From NCBI GenBank assembly GCA_021793115.1, contig JAJYTJ010000186.1, positions 1-7,096 of the forward strand: a stretch of 7,096 bases of DNA. The letters run 5' to 3'. The notes beneath the pieces are model-generated. The model saw only the letters and a program-made list of their open reading frames with translations. It made no database searches and was not told where the DNA came from. The stretch is from Actinomycetes bacterium (lineage in GTDB: Bacteria; Actinomycetota; Actinomycetes; Actinomycetales; Cellulomonadaceae). The translations under genes and the position numbers were made by a program. This document shows, piece by piece, positions 7,090-7,096 of the stretch (positions within the stretch are counted from its first letter, which is position 1; each line of letters begins with the position of its first letter).

Positions 7090-7096
7090 TTTGCGG

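Overview
This window is very GC-rich DNA with the codon use and gene families of a high-GC actinobacterium (Actinomycetota). A Cellulomonas-like or related member of Micrococcales is my best guess, but that is an inference from protein flavour and not a measured placement. Almost every stretch is coding, and long antisense open frames appear everywhere as a by-product of GC content.

Left edge (1-505, + strand): the C-terminal OB-fold part of a LigC-type ATP-dependent DNA ligase. An in-frame TAA at 8-10 cuts it off from any upstream catalytic domain. Next, at 513-584, is an elaborate nested inverted repeat. It lies between this gene and the convergent ABC operon and probably acts as a two-way terminator.

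Middle-left (590-2983): a two-gene ABC-2 type exporter operon on the - strand (ATPase 1345-2121, permease 590-1348, overlapping by ATGA). It is divergent from a TetR-family repressor on the + strand (2219-2983). The 97-base divergent promoter region carries a 15-bp inverted repeat with one mismatch (2166-2207). This repeat overlaps predicted promoter elements in both directions and is the probable TetR operator. The layout is that of a locally repressed drug or lipid exporter.

Right half (3090-7020, + strand): a membrane-anchored HtrA-like trypsin-fold protease with a long Pro/Tyr/Gln-rich cytoplasmic tail and a C-terminal PDZ domain. It is followed, after a GC-rich hairpin, by an OmpR-type response regulator and a HAMP-containing sensor histidine kinase whose reading frames overlap by GTGA. 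A two-component system beside an HtrA protease recalls the mycobacterial MprAB-PepD envelope-stress locus, although the gene order is reversed here. The last 76 bases hold no gene; they contain a 12-bp perfect palindrome and an 11-bp-spaced GTCAGG direct repeat that looks like an OmpR-family binding site.

I see no phage, transposon, CRISPR, tRNA or rRNA signal, and no convincing novel multi-gene system. The points most worth a second look are the truncated ligase, the nested palindrome, the TetR operator together with the unusual N-terminal extension of its repressor, and the 7073-7089 direct repeat.
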